NCBI RefSeq assembly: GCF_014905175.1
Contig: NC_057789.1
Span: 7,874,001 to 7,938,000 of the forward strand
Length of the DNA: 64,000 bases
From: Aphidius gifuensis
Taxonomy: Eukaryota; Arthropoda; Insecta; Hymenoptera; Braconidae
Direction: 5' to 3'
Shown: piece after piece, positions 63,530 to 64,000 of the stretch
Layout of the letters: each line of letters begins with the position of its first letter
How positions within the stretch are numbered: position 1 is the first letter of the stretch
Position numbers and translations under genes: made by a program
The notes under the pieces: generated by a model
What the model saw: the letters and a program-made list of their open reading frames with translations, nothing else
What the model was told of the DNA's origin: nothing
Databases searched by the model: none

Positions 63530-64000
63530 TAATACTCAGGAAAATAATAATATAAATAAAAAACAAAAGATACCACCAATAGTGATCAAACAAGAAAACT
63601 TCACTGATACAAACTCAGGTGCTAAATCCATTTTCGATTTCATCAATAATAATGCAAAAGAAACCAAACTCAAAGTTTCACCAACAACAGTAACAATTCT
63701 TCCAGAAAGCATGAATACTCATGCAAAAATAATTAATCTACTAATAGAACTAAAATGTCCATATCATACATATACAAATAAAAATGAAAAAGACGTTCTA
63801 CTAGTAATCAAGGGTTTACCAAATCTAGACACAACATCAATACTAAATAACTTAACCAACAAACTTGGTCCAAATACCATCAAAAAAATACAACCATCAA
63901 ATAAACAAAATTCAACACTATCAGTAACTTTCTTAGCACACTTTGATGCTTCTACTGAAATCAAAAACGTATACAAAATCAAAGATATACTTAATATTAT

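Larger units (their letters stand above)
62079..64000 (+). mobile_element. Jockey-type non-LTR retrotransposon ORF1 (gag-like), split by an insertion and cut by the window edge
   Basis: ORF1 starts at ATG 62079 (MEGPWCTVKNKKKE) and runs 35 codons to the insertion at 62185. It resumes at 63531 and stays open to the window end. The right part reads IPPIVIKQENF, then LKVSPTTVTILPESMNTH, then CPYHTYTNKNEKDVLLVIKG, and ends VYKIKDILNI. This is the order of the PRE_C2HC domain of ORF1 proteins from X-element and jockey retrotransposons (nucleic-acid-binding chaperones). Zinc knuckles and reverse transcriptase would lie beyond 64000. Removing the insert with one TA restores the frame exactly. The 5' UTR probably includes about 61980-62078. 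Confidence 0.75.

Overview
The window is eukaryotic and almost certainly insect nuclear DNA. Genes are split by short AT-rich introns with GT/AG borders, the sequence is extremely AT-rich, and the recognisable proteins are arthropod-type (Chromator-like, Gprk1, S6k, belphegor/ATAD3, rotatin/Ana3). Extreme AT content, compact genes and F-box/LRR loci fit a GC-poor parasitoid wasp such as an aphidiine braconid. That placement is inference, not proven by the window.

Layout, left to right. A U3 snoRNA gene lies at 366-586 (+). Sirt6 (+, 1454-3096) converges on an inositol-trisphosphate 3-kinase gene (-, 3839-6562). About 5.6 kb of AT-rich sequence follows, with a few regulatory-looking islands. 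Rotatin (-, 12191-19613) and a Chromator-like gene (+, 21432-25839) are divergent around a shared promoter region. A small HYDIN/ASH-type gene (+, 27347-29159) precedes an F-box/LRR gene (+, 29843-32630) that is bracketed by an inverted pair of about 165-bp repeats. Gprk1/GRK2 (+, 34278-41483) converges on S6k (-, 44293-46415). A 2.8-kb inverted duplication holding broken AFG1-ATPase sequence separates S6k from ATAD3 (+, 49926-51932). PWP1 (+, 52471-54170) converges on RYBP (-, 54876-55470). The last 7 kb is repeat territory: a broken F-box/LRR relic, a 2.4-kb foldback element with 64-bp satellite arms, and a jockey-type retrotransposon ORF1 split by an ACATGT-rich hairpin element. ORF1 runs off the right edge.

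The conserved genes are housekeeping or signalling genes: NAD-dependent deacylation, inositol phosphate signalling, GPCR desensitisation, TOR-S6K growth control, mitochondrial nucleoid maintenance, ribosome biogenesis, Polycomb, chromatin and centriole functions. They do not form one pathway. The unusual content is structural: a recent in-frame 639-bp copy of rotatin coding sequence inside its own last intron, and three separate kilobase-scale inverted repeats between 46.8 and 63.5 kb. If transcribed, these would form long double-stranded RNA. Exon borders were set by reading GT/AG sites against reading frame and family similarity; no alignment was run.
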